64,000 bases of DNA from Amaranthus tricolor (Eukaryota; Streptophyta; Magnoliopsida; Caryophyllales; Amaranthaceae). The stretch spans positions 12,497,121 to 12,561,120 of the forward strand of contig NC_080052.1 of assembly GCF_026212465.1 (NCBI RefSeq). Reading direction: 5' to 3'. Made by a program: the position numbers and the translations under genes. The notes beneath the pieces are model-generated. The model was not told the DNA's origin. It saw nothing but the letters and a program-made list of their open reading frames with translations, and ran no database searches. Positions 1-11,300 of the stretch are shown in pieces. Each line of letters begins with the position of its first letter. The stretch's first letter is position 1.

Positions 1-175
1 GGTTTCTCTTTTGATCTCTTTATCTTGGATTTTGTCAACGAGATCAAAAAGAAATTCCACATTATTCTCTTTATCTGTTAAAACATTAATGCATTTGATA
101 GGAGAGGAAGAAATCGAAGATTTAGAATCAGAAGTTTGATCATTAATTTGTAAAATTTCGTCATCTTCCTTTTTT

Positions 176-196
176 GAAGAAGAAGAAGAAGAAGAA
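176..196 (-). repeat. (GAA)7 trinucleotide tract, part of a Ser run on the minus strand
   Basis: Seven perfect GAA units on the plus strand. Read in the frame of the remnant on the minus strand, the tract gives TCT codons. With the neighbouring TCA it makes seven consecutive Ser codons (195-175), just before an acidic Lys/Asp/Glu stretch. Low-complexity Ser-rich linkers are common between capsid and protease regions. The tract could vary in length by replication slippage. Confidence 0.85.
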
Positions 197-288
197 GTAG
201 ACTCAGGAGTTTGTAATAATATTTTGGATATTCTATCTCCTAGCTCAGAGTCGTTAATAAATAATTCTTGAATCTTTTTCAGTGTGGT

Positions 289-330
289 ACAAGCATTTGC
301 TTTATGCCCAGGTTTTCCACACGAATAACA
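289..330 (-). other. CCHC zinc knuckle (CX2CX4HX4C)
   Basis: The 14 codons from 330 down to 289 give Cys-X2-Cys-X4-His-X4-Cys with Gly-Lys-Pro-Gly before the His. All four zinc ligands are intact. This is the retroviral-type nucleocapsid knuckle found in pararetrovirus capsid proteins and retrotransposon gag. It lies directly after a Lys/Arg-rich patch, as expected for a nucleic-acid-binding module. The open frame at 279-665 that overlaps it is a shadow in another frame. Confidence 0.9.
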
Positions 331-1433
331 AAAGATTTTGAAAGCTTTGTTTGATTTTCGGAAATTTCCGAAATTTTTCTTTCCTCGTTTCTTTCGATAA
401 TAAGAGGGATAAGAATTTTTATTTTTATCTTTTGAAAATTTAGAAAATTTTTTTTTAATTTCCTTTTTTGTAGAGGGAGCTCTAATAGCTTCCATACCAA
501 ATGCTTCACAGAAACATCCAATTTCTTTCCTAGATTGTTTCTTTTCAGAGGTATATTTGGCTTGGAGCTTGAGTTCTTCACATAAAGAAAGACCTTCATT
601 TTTAATGAAAGCGAATAGTCCTCCATAAGTAGTATTATTAAGAGATTGTTCTTTATCTGTATCATGTTCAGCTATTTTTCTAAAAATTCTTTGAGCAAAT
701 AATTTTGGTACTCCTGATATAAATTTTTCTTTCCAAAAACTTTGATTGAAATCTTGTCTTTGTAAAACATAACTAAAGAAGGTATCTTTATAACATCTAT
801 AGTCACTTAAAGTTTGGCAACGTAAATTTTGTAAAATCGTTTCTCCAGAAGAAAGAGTTTGAGTAGGGTTACTGACAAAATGAAAGGCAATAACTATGAT
901 TAAGAAATCACCGTATTCAGATTTTTTATATACATTTCCTTGATCATCCATGATGTCAGTAGCATGATTCAAAATTTCTAATCTGTCTTGCAAAGTGAGA
1001 AGATTATCCCACCAGCTTTTTAATTGCCCAGTAAAACCTGATATAATAAAACCAAAAATTATTTGTTCATCCAAAGGTTTTGCTTTGTAAGCTACAATAG
1101 CCATTCCCATACTTTGAAGAGTATTAAGAATTTCATAAGCAGATTTTCCATCTATGTTCCATTCATGGATCATATCTGGAGAAAAGGATTTGGAGGTAAA
1201 TGTAGACCTTTGTTCATATTGAAGATCAACAGGATTAGGCCGAGGATAATAGTTTTTTGTAGGGATATTCTTCCAAGATGATCGTATTTTATTAATTTGA
1301 CGAGGATCATTATCAGATTCTTGAAATTGCTTTGTAACTTTTGAAATGATTAAAGACTCAGAATTTTCTTCATCAGAAGATATCTCTGAACTTTGATATT
1401 TACTCCAAACCTTAATACGACTTGGACTATCTG

Positions 1434-1976
1434 CTAATTTTTGTAAGATTTTTGAATTTTATCTAACACTGCAGAATTAGAGTTAAAAGAAGTAAAACCA
1501 TTTTTTGCAAACATTTGAGTCATAGGTATAGTTAATCCTGGTGGTTTGAAATGCGGTGCAGAAACCTTATCAGATCCTAATGATGCAATCGTATTAGGGG
1601 CTATGGATCTAGAGGTTTCTTTTTGTAAATTATCAACCTTATTTGAAAGTTGTTCTACTTGTGTAGCAACGGTATGAAGGATTTGATTTGTAAAATTATT
1701 TTGATGATAAATTTTAATGATGTCTTCGACATTTGGAGTTTTATCTGTTTGATCTATTCTTCCTTCTTTAAAAGGACTAGCCTTTATTTCACGGTCATAA
1801 TAGGGAAAAGTAATATTTTGTAATGGTGGATGAACTGAACTAATTGTTTGTCCATCTTTCAAAACCCAATTTTTTTGAAGTTTGGTTTGTATAAATATGT
1901 GATTTTGAGAATATGGATTAGCAATACCCTGTTTTTCACAAAACAATAAAAACCATGTAAAAAACGGGATATTAAT
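1434..1976 (-). pseudogene. Middle piece of the viral remnant, between the in-frame stop and the frameshift
   Basis: This frame is open from just after the TGA (1979-1977) to a TAG at 1436-1434. It starts with an aromatic-rich segment (Pro-Phe-Phe-Thr-Trp-Phe) and continues with a region rich in Asn, Gln and Tyr. A heptad-like stretch of about 25 residues (1691-1617, with Val/Leu spaced through ATQVEQLSNKVDNLQ) looks like a short coiled coil. It ends with a Pro/Gly-rich linker before the capsid-like core. A TTG at 1946 could be called as a start by a bacterial gene caller, but nothing supports its use. In related plant elements this region links the movement-protein tail to the capsid domain; that placement is an inference. 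Confidence 0.6.
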
Positions 1977-2279
1977 TCATCTCTTAGATAGTTTATACCA
2001 TACATCTCTTATTGAGTCTTTAAAGGAGCGTGAAAAAGATCTAAACCAATCTCGATGTTCAGCATTGTGAGAGGAATTAAATTCATCTCTTAGATAGTTT
2101 TTATCTATTTCAAAATCTTTAGTAATTGTATTGATAGAGTCAAAATTTTCCATATCAGACATTGTGGGAGATGCAGGTCTAGATGAAGAGATTTGAGAAG
2201 TTTGCGAAGCATTTGGATCATATTCAGGAATAGTAGATTTATATCTGACTTTGATTGGTTCAGAAATGACTGAAGTTGT
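1977..2279 (-). pseudogene. Upstream piece of the viral remnant, truncated at the satellite side
   Basis: The frame is open from 2279 to the TGA at 1979-1977 and is preceded by a TAA at 2282-2280, where similarity to a coding region appears to stop. The first third is rich in Ser, Thr, Pro and Gln. An ATG at 2162-2160 sits inside it but is probably internal, because coding-like sequence continues upstream. The last 30 codons are charged and aromatic (Asp-Trp-Phe-Arg-Ser-Phe) and read straight across the TGA into the next piece in the same frame, so the stop looks like a later mutation. Possibly the C-terminal tail of the movement-protein region; no 30K-superfamily core is visible. The true start is missing. 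Confidence 0.55.
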
Positions 2280-2330
2280 TTAAATTGATTAATTGATAAC
2301 GGATTCTAATTTATATCCACTATAGTTTAC
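2280..2330. other. Junction between viral remnant and satellite array
   Basis: About 50 bases of AT-rich sequence that fit neither the coding remnant nor the clean heptamer phase. The remnant's frame ends with a stop at 2282-2280, and recognisable heptamers begin at about 2331. I see no tRNA-primer-like site, long terminal repeat, target-site duplication or inverted repeat here. It may be filler from end-joining, a decayed array edge or a short piece of original flank. Confidence 0.5.
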
Positions 2331-5300
2331 AATGAACGATGAAGAATGAACAAGAATTAATGATCAATGAAGAATGAACAAGGATCAATGATTAATGAAC
2401 AATGAACGATGAACAATGAACAAGGATCAATGATTATTGAAGAATAAATGATGAAGAATGAACAAGCATCAATGATCATTAACGAATGAACGAAGAAGAA
2501 TGAACGAGGTTAAATGATAAATGAATAATGAACGATGAATAATTAACAACGATCAATGATAAATGAAGAATGAACGTTGAAGAATGAACTAGGATCAATG
2601 TTCAATGAACAATAAACGATGAACAATGAACAAGGATTAATGATCAATGAACAATGAATGATGAAGTATGAACAAGGATCAATGATCATTGAACAACGAA
2701 TGATGATGAATAAACAAGGATTAATGATTAATGATCAATAATCAATGAAGAATGAACAAGGATTAATGATCATTGAAGAATAAACGATGAAGAATGAACA
2801 AGGATAGATGATCAATGAACAATGAATGATGATCAATGAACAAGAATCAATGATCAATGAAGAATCAACGATGAAGAATGAACTAGGATCAATGATCAAT
2901 GAAGAATGAACAAGGATCAATAATCGATGGAAAATGAACGATGAGTAATGAACAAGAATCAATGATAAACGAAAAATGAACGATGAAAAATGAACAAGGA
3001 TCAACGATCAATGAACAATGAACGATGAAGAATGAACAAAATCAATGATCAATGAACAATAATCGATGAACAATGAACAAGGATTAATGATCAATGAATA
3101 ACGAACAATGAAGAATGAACAAGGATCAATGATCATTGAACAATGAACGATGAAAAATGAACAAAGATTAATGATCAATGAACAATAGACGATGAAAAAT
3201 GAACAAGGATGAATGATTATTGAAGAATAAACGATGAAGAATGAACAAGGATCAATAAAGAATGAACGATGAAGAATGAACAAGGATCAATGATCAATCA
3301 ACAATAAATAATGAACAATGCACAAGTATTAATGATAAATGAACAATGAAGAATGAACGATAAAAAAGGATCAATGATCATTGAAGATTGAGCAATGAAG
3401 AATAAACAAGGATCAATGATCAATGAACAATGAATGACGAAAAATGAACAAGGATCAATGATCAATGAAGAATGAACGATGAAGAATGAACAACGATCAA
3501 TGATAAATGAAGAATGAACGATGAAAAATGAACAAGGATCAATGATCAATGAACAATGAATAATGAACAATGAACAATGAACAAGGATCAACGATCAATA
3601 AACAATGAACGATGAACAATGAACAAGAATCCATGTTCAACGAATTTTGAACGAATAGCAATGAACGAGGATCAATGATGAATAAAAAATAAACAATGAA
3701 CAATGAAGAAGGATCAATGATTAACGGACTATGAACGATGAACAATGAACAAGGACCCACGATCAATGAACAATGAACGATAAACAATGAACAAGGATGA
3801 ATGATCAATGAACAATGAAAAATAAACAATGAACAATGAACAATGAACAATGAAGAATGAATGATGAACAAATGAACAAGGAACAATGAACAATGATGAT
3901 GAACAATGAACAATTATTGATTATTAATAAACAATGAATGATGAATATTAAACAAGGATCAATGATCAGTCAACAATGAACGATGAAGAATGAACAAGGA
4001 TCAATGAACAATGAACAATGAACGATGAAAACAGAACTATGAACAATGAACAATGAATGATGCACAATGAATAATGAACAAGAAATAATGAACAATAAAT
4101 GATGAACAACGAACAGTGATTAATTCTTAATGAATAATAAGCGATGATGATAGAACAAGGATCAATGATATATCAATAATGAATGATAAACAATGAACAA
4201 GGATGAACGATCATTAAAGAATGAATTATGAAGAATGAACAAGGATCAATGTTCAACGAACAATGAACGATGAACAATGAACAAGGATCAATGATGAATG
4301 AACGATAAACGATAAAAAATGAACAAGGATCAATTATCATTGAAGAATGAACGATGATGAATGAACATGTGTCGTTGATCAATGAACAATGATTGATGAA
4401 CAATAAACAAGGATCAAGATCAATGAACAATGAACGATGAATAATTTACAAGGATCAATGATCATTGAACAATGAACAAACAATGAGAATTAAACTATAA
4501 ACAATGAATAATGAATGATGAAGAATGAACAATGATCAAGAAATAATGAACAATAAAAGATGAACAACGAAAAGTTATTAATTATCAATGAAAAATGAAC
4601 GATGAAGATAGCACAAGGATCAATGATATTTGAACAATGACCAATAAATAATGAACAAGGGTCAATGATCATTGAAGAATGAACGATGAAGAATGAACAA
4701 GGATAAATGATTATTGAAGAATGAACGATGAACAATGAACAAGGATCCATGTTCGACGAACTATAAACGATGAGCAATGAACAAGGATCAATGATGAATA
4801 AAAAATGAACGATAAACAATGAACAAGTATCAATGACTAACGGATTATGAACGATGAACAAAGAACAAGGATCAATGATCAATGAATATTCAACAATGAG
4901 CAATGAACAATGAACGATGAACAATGAACAATGAACAAGGAACGATGAACAATGAACAATGAATGATGAACTATGAACAATGAAAAAGGAACAATGAACA
5001 ATCAATGATGAACAATGTAAAAATATTAATTTATTAATAAACAATGAACGATGAAGATTTAACAAGGATCAATGATCAATCTACAATGAACGATGAACAA
5101 TGAACAATGAACAATGAACATGGATAAATGATCATTGAAGAATGAACGATGAAGAATGAACACGGATCAATGATCAATAAACAATGAACAAGAATCAATT
5201 ATTAACGGACTATGAACGATAAAGAATGTACAAGGATCAATGATTACGGACAATGAACAATGAACAAAGATCGAAGATCAAAGAAAAATGAACAATGAGC

Positions 5301-8300
5301 AATGAACAATGAATGATTAACAATGAATAACGAACAAGTAACATTGAACAATGAATATAAACAATAAACAATTATTAATTATTAATAAACAATGAACGAA
5401 TAAGATTTAACAAGGATCAACGATTAATCAACAATGAACGATGAACAATGAACAAGGATCAATGATCGTTGAAGAATAAAGGGTGAAGAATGATCAACGA
5501 TCAATGATCAAATAATGAAGGATTAACGATGAATAAGGATCAATGATCAATGATCAATGAACAATGAACGATGAACAATGAACAAGGATCAATGATCAAT
5601 GAACAATGAACAATGAACGATGAACGATGAAAACTGAACTATGAACTATGAACAATAAATGATGCACAATGAAAAATGAAAAAGAAATAATGAACAATAA
5701 ATGATGAATAATGAACAGTGATTATTTATTAATGAATAATGAACGATAAAGATTGAACAAGGATCAATGATCAATGAACAATGAACAATGAACGATGAAC
5801 AATGACAAGGATAAATGTTGAATCAACAATGAATGATATAAAATGAACAAGGATCAATAATCAATGAAAAATGAACGATAAAAAATGAACAAGGATCAAT
5901 GATCATTGAATAATGAATGATGAGGAATGAACAAGTGTCGTTGATCGACGAACAATGATTGATGTACAATGAACAAGGATCAATGACCTATGAAAAATGA
6001 AGTATGAACAATGAACAAGGATCAATGATCAACGAACCATGAACGATGAATAATGAACAAGGATCAATGATCAATGAACAATGAACAATGAACAATGAAC
6101 AATGAATGATGAACAATGAACAATTATTGATTATTAATAAACAATGAACGATGAAGATTGAAGAAGGATCAATGATCAGTCAACAATGAACGATGAACAA
6201 TGAACAACTATGAACAATGAACAATAAATGATTCACAATGAACAATGAACAAGAAATAATGAACAATAAATGATGAACAACGAACAGTGTTTAGTTATTA
6301 ATGAACTATGAATGATGAAGATAGAACAAGGATCAATGATCAATGATCAATGAATAATGAACGATAAACAATGAACAAGGATTAATGATCATTAAAGAAT
6401 AAATTATGAAGAATGAACATCAATGATCAGTAAACAATGAATGATTAACAATGAAAAAGGATAGTTGTTCAACGAACTATCAACAATGAACAATGAACAA
6501 GGATCAATGATCATTGAAGAATGAACGATGAACAATGAACAAGGATAAATGATCAATTAACATTGAACGATGAATAATGAACAAGGGTCAAAGATCATTG
6601 AACAATGAACAAAACAATGAGAATTGAACTACAAACTATGAATAATGAATGATGAACAGTGAACACTGATCAATAAATAATGAACAATAAAAGATGACCA
6701 ACTAATAGTCATTAATTATCAACGAAGAATGAACGATGTACAATGAACAAGGATCAATGATTACTGAAGAATGAATGATGAACAATGAACAAGGATCTAT
6801 GCTCGACGAACTATGAACGATGAGCAATGAATAAGGATCAATGATGAATAAATAATGAACGATGAACAATGAACAAGGATCAATGATTAACGGACTATGA
6901 ACGATGAACAATGAACAAGGATCAATGATTTGTGAATAATGAACAATGAGCAATGAACAATGAATGATAAACAATGAACAATGAACAAGAAAATTTGAAT
7001 TATGAATAATGAATGATGAACAATGAACAATGAACAAGGAACAATAAACAATCAATGATGAACAATGAACATTTATTAATTTATTAATAAACAATGAACG
7101 ATAAAGATTGAACAAGGATCCATGATCAATCAACAATGAACGATGAACAATGAACAAGGATCAATGATCGTTGAAGAATGAAGGGTGAAGAATGAACAAG
7201 GACCAATGGTCAATAAACAATGGACAATTACTAATTATTAATAAACAACGAACGATGAAGATTGAACAAGGATCAATGATCGTTGAAGAATGAAGGGTAA
7301 AGAATGAACAAGAATCAATGATCAATAAATAATGAAGGATTAACGATTAACAAGGATAAATGATCAATGAACAATGAAAGATGAACAATTAACGATGAAC
7401 AATGAACAAGGATAAAAGATAATTGAAGAATGAATGATGAAGAATGAACACGGATCAATGATCAATAAACAATGAACAAGGATCAATGATCATCGAAGAA
7501 TGAACAAGGATCAATGATCAATGAACAATGAACGATTAAAAATGAACAAAGATCAATGATCATTGAACAATGAATGATATACAATGACAAGGATCAATGA
7601 CCTATGAAAAATAAAGTGTAAACAATGAACAAGGATCAATGATCAACGAACAATGAACGATGAATAATGAACAAGGATCAATGATCAATGAATAATGAAC
7701 AGAACAATGAAAAATGAACTATAAACAATCAATAATGAATGATTAACAATGAACAATGAACTAGAAATATTTAACAATAAATGATGAACAACGAACAGTG
7801 ATTATTTATCAATGAACAATGAACGATGAAGATTGAACAAGGATCAAAGATCAACGAACAATAAATAATGAACAATGAACAATGAACAATGAATAATGAA
7901 CAATGAACAATGAACAAGGATAATTGATCAATAAACATTGAACGATGAACAAGGATCCATGTTCAATGAACTTTGAACGATTGGAAATGAACAAGGATCA
8001 ATGATGAGTAAAAAATAAACGATGAACAATGAACAAGGATCAATGATTAACGGACTATGAACGACGAACAATGATCAATGATCAATGATCAATGAACAAT
8101 GAACAATGAACAATGAACAATGAACAATGAACAATGAACAATGAACAATGAACAATGAACAATGAATGATGAACAATGAACAATTTTTGATTATTAATAA
8201 ACAATGAACGATGAAGATTGAAGAAGGAACAATGATCAGTCAACAATGAACGATGAATAATGAACTACGATCAATGAACAATGAACGATGAACAATTAAC

Positions 8301-11300
8301 GATGAAAATTGAACTATGAACAATGAACAATAAATGATGCACAATGAACAAAGAACAAGAAATAATAAACAATAAATGATGAACAACGAATAGTGATTAA
8401 TTATTAATGAACAACGAACGATTAAGATAGAACAAGGATCCATTATCAATGAATAATGAACGATAAACAATGAACAAGGATTAATGATCATTAAAGAATG
8501 AATTATGAAGAATGAACAAGGATCAATGATCAGTAAACAATGAATCATTAACAATGAACAAGGATCAATGTTCAACGAACTATGAACGATGAACAATGAA
8601 CAAGGATAAATGATCATTGAAGAATGAACGATGAAGAATGAACAAGTGTCATTGATCAATGAACAATGATTGATGAACTATAAACAAGGATCAATGATCA
8701 ATGAAAAATGAAGGATGAACAAAGAACAATGATCAATGATCAATGAACATTGAACGATGAATAATCAACAAGGATCAAAGATCAATGAACAAGGAACAAA
8801 TGAATGAGAATTAAACTACAAACAATGAATAATGAATGATGAACAATGAACAATGAGTAAGAAATAATGAACAATAAAAGATGAACATCGAAAAGTGATT
8901 AATAATTAATGTTGAATGAACGATGAACAATGAACAAGGATCAATGATTATTGAAGAACGAATGATGAACAATAAACAAGGATCCATGTTCGACGAACTA
9001 TGAACGATGAGCAATGAACAAGGATCAATGATGAATAAAAAATGAACGATGAACAATGAACAAGGATCAATGATAACGGACTATGAACGATGAACAATGA
9101 ACAAGGATCAATGAACAATGAATAATAAACAATGAGCAATGAACCATGAATGATGAACAATGAACAAGGAACAATGAATAATGAACAATGAATGATGAAC
9201 TATGAACAATGAACAAGGAACAATGAACAATCAATGATGAACAATGAACAATTATTAATTATTAATAAACAATGAACAACGAAGATTGAACAAGGATCAA
9301 TGATTAATCAACAATGAACGATGAACAATGAACTACGATAATTGATCGTTGAAGAATGAAGGGTGAAGAATGAACAAGGATCAATAGTCAATAAACAATG
9401 GACAATTACTAATTATTAACAAACAACGAACGATGAAGATTGAACAAGGATCAATGATCGTTGAAGAATAAAGGGTGAACAATGATTAAGGATCAATGAT
9501 CAATAAATAATGATGGATTAACGATGAACAAGGATCAATGATCAATGAAAAATGAACGATGAACAATGAACAAGGATCAATGATCAATGAACTACGAACT
9601 ACGAACAATGAACAATGAAAACTGAACTATGAACTCTGAACAATGAATGATGCACAATGAAAAATGAAAAAGAAATAATGAACAATAAATGATGAACAAT
9701 GAACAGATATTAATTATTCATGAATAATGAACGATGAAGATTGAACAAGGATCAATGATCAATGAGCTATGAAAGATAAAAATGAACAAGGATCAATGAT
9801 CATTGAAATAATGACTGATGAGGAATGAATAAGTGTCGTTGATCAATGAACAATGATTGAAGTACAATGAACAAGGATCAATGATCGATGAAAAATGAAG
9901 TATGAACAATGAAGAAGCATCAATGATGAACGAACAATGAACGATGAATAATGAACAAGGATCAATGATCAATGAACAATGAAAAATGAACTATAAACAA
10001 GGAATAATGAATGATAAATGATGAACAACGAACAGTGATTAATTATCAATGAACAATGAACGATGAAGATTGTATAAGGATCAATGACCAATGAACAATG
10101 AATAATGAGCAATGAACTATGAACAAGGATAATTGATCAATAAACAATGAACGATGAACAATGAACAAGGATCCATGTTCAACGAACTATGAAAGATTGG
10201 AAATGAACAAGGATCAATGATGAATAAAAAATAAACGATTAACAATAAACAAGGATCAATGATTAACGGACTATAAACGATGAACAATGAACAAGGATCA
10301 ATGATCAATGAAAAATGAACAATGAACAATGAACAATGAACAATGAATGATGAACAATGAACTGTGAATAAGGAGCAATGAACAATGAATGCTGAACATG
10401 AACAATTATTTATTATTAATAAATAATGAACGATGATTATTAAAGATTAATGAATGATCAGTTAACAATGAAGGATGAACAATGATCAAGGATCTATGAA
10501 TAATGAACAACGAACAATGAACGATGAAAACTGAACTATGAACAATGAACAACGAATGATGCACAATGAACAATGAACAAGAAATAATGAACAATAAATG
10601 ATGTACAACGAACAGTGATTAATTATTAATGAACTATGAACGATGAAGATAGAACAAGGCTCAATGATCAATGAATAATGAACGATAAACAATAAACAAG
10701 GATCAATGATCTGTAAACAATGAATGATTAACAATGAACAAGGATCAATGTTCAACGAACATGAACGATGAACAATGAACAAGGATAATTGATGAATGAT
10801 CGATGAATATTGAACTATGAATAATGAACCATGTATGATGAACATTGAACAATGAACAATGAACAAGAACGATGAACTATGAACTATGAACAAGAACGAT
10901 GAAATATGAACTATGAACAATGAACAATGAACAAGGATCAATGACCATTGAAGAATGAACAAGGATCAATGATCGATGAACAATGAACGATAAAAAATGA
11001 ACAAGGATCAATGATCATTGAAGAATGAATGCTGAAGAATGAACAAGTGTCGTTGATCAATGAACAACGATTGATAAACAATGAACAAGGATCAATGATC
11101 TATGAAAAATGAAGGATGAACAATGAAAAAGGATCAATGATCATTGAACAATGAACAAAACGATGAGAATTGAACTATAAACAATGAATAACGAAAGATG
11201 AACAACGAACAGTGATTAATTATCAATGTACAGTGAATGATGAAGATTGAACAAGGATCAATAATCAATGAACAATGAATTATGAACAATGAACAAGGAT

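Larger units (their letters stand above)
1..1458 (-). pseudogene. Capsid/nucleocapsid part of the viral remnant, 486 open codons, runs off the left edge
   Basis: The frame is bounded upstream by TAA at 1461-1459 and stays open to base 1. The first ATG in this frame is at 1173-1171, but it lies inside the conserved-looking part and is probably not a natural start, since the frame is entered through a frameshift. In order: a charged, Ser/Glu-rich lead; a capsid-like core with a Gly-Phe-Thr-Gly stretch followed by a double Trp (around 1010-1045) and a Tyr-Lys-Asp-Thr-Phe stretch (around 780-800); a Lys/Arg-rich patch (about 360-480); the zinc knuckle (330-289); a run of seven Ser (195-175); and an acidic tail. 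In the family the core assembles the particle and the knuckle binds nucleic acid. The length without stops suggests limited decay here. Virus-derived identity is inferred from domain order and motifs. Confidence 0.75.
1..2279 (-). pseudogene. Endogenous pararetrovirus (Caulimoviridae-like) polyprotein remnant, capsid region
   Basis: Seen: read right to left, this segment is one decayed coding region in three pieces: 2279-1980, 1976-1437 and 1458-1. The first two share a frame and are split by a TGA at 1979-1977. The third is in another frame, so an indel lies between 1458 and 1437. Order of parts: Ser/Pro-rich stretch, short predicted coiled coil, capsid-like region rich in aromatic and Trp motifs, basic patch, CCHC knuckle, Ser-rich acidic tail. 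Known: plant pararetroviruses place a capsid domain with a Lys-rich patch and one CCHC knuckle upstream of aspartic protease, reverse transcriptase and RNase H; petuvirus- and florendovirus-like forms fuse these in one ORF. Inferred: this is an integrated, non-functional copy whose enzyme half lies left of base 1 and whose start is lost at 2280. A gag of an LTR retrotransposon is the main alternative. No family search was possible. Confidence 0.75.

Noticed and set aside
279..665. Minus-strand open frame of 128 codons
   Set aside because: It is a shadow in a shifted frame over the basic patch and zinc knuckle. The correct frame gives the CX2CX4HX4C motif.
1063..1281. Plus-strand open frame of 72 codons
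   Set aside because: It lies antisense to the capsid-like part of the viral remnant, which has the domain evidence; no motif or start context supports it.
2281..2400. Primer-binding site or long terminal repeat for the viral remnant
   Set aside because: No tRNA-complementary stretch of the usual plant type and no repeated end sequence is visible between the remnant and the array.
4490..5065. Longest minus-strand open frame in the array (191 codons, hydrophobic seven-residue repeats)
   Set aside because: It is the stop-free reading of CATTGTT-type heptamers. Similar frames appear in all three phases, have no consistent start, and differ in ways that follow the DNA repeat and not codons.
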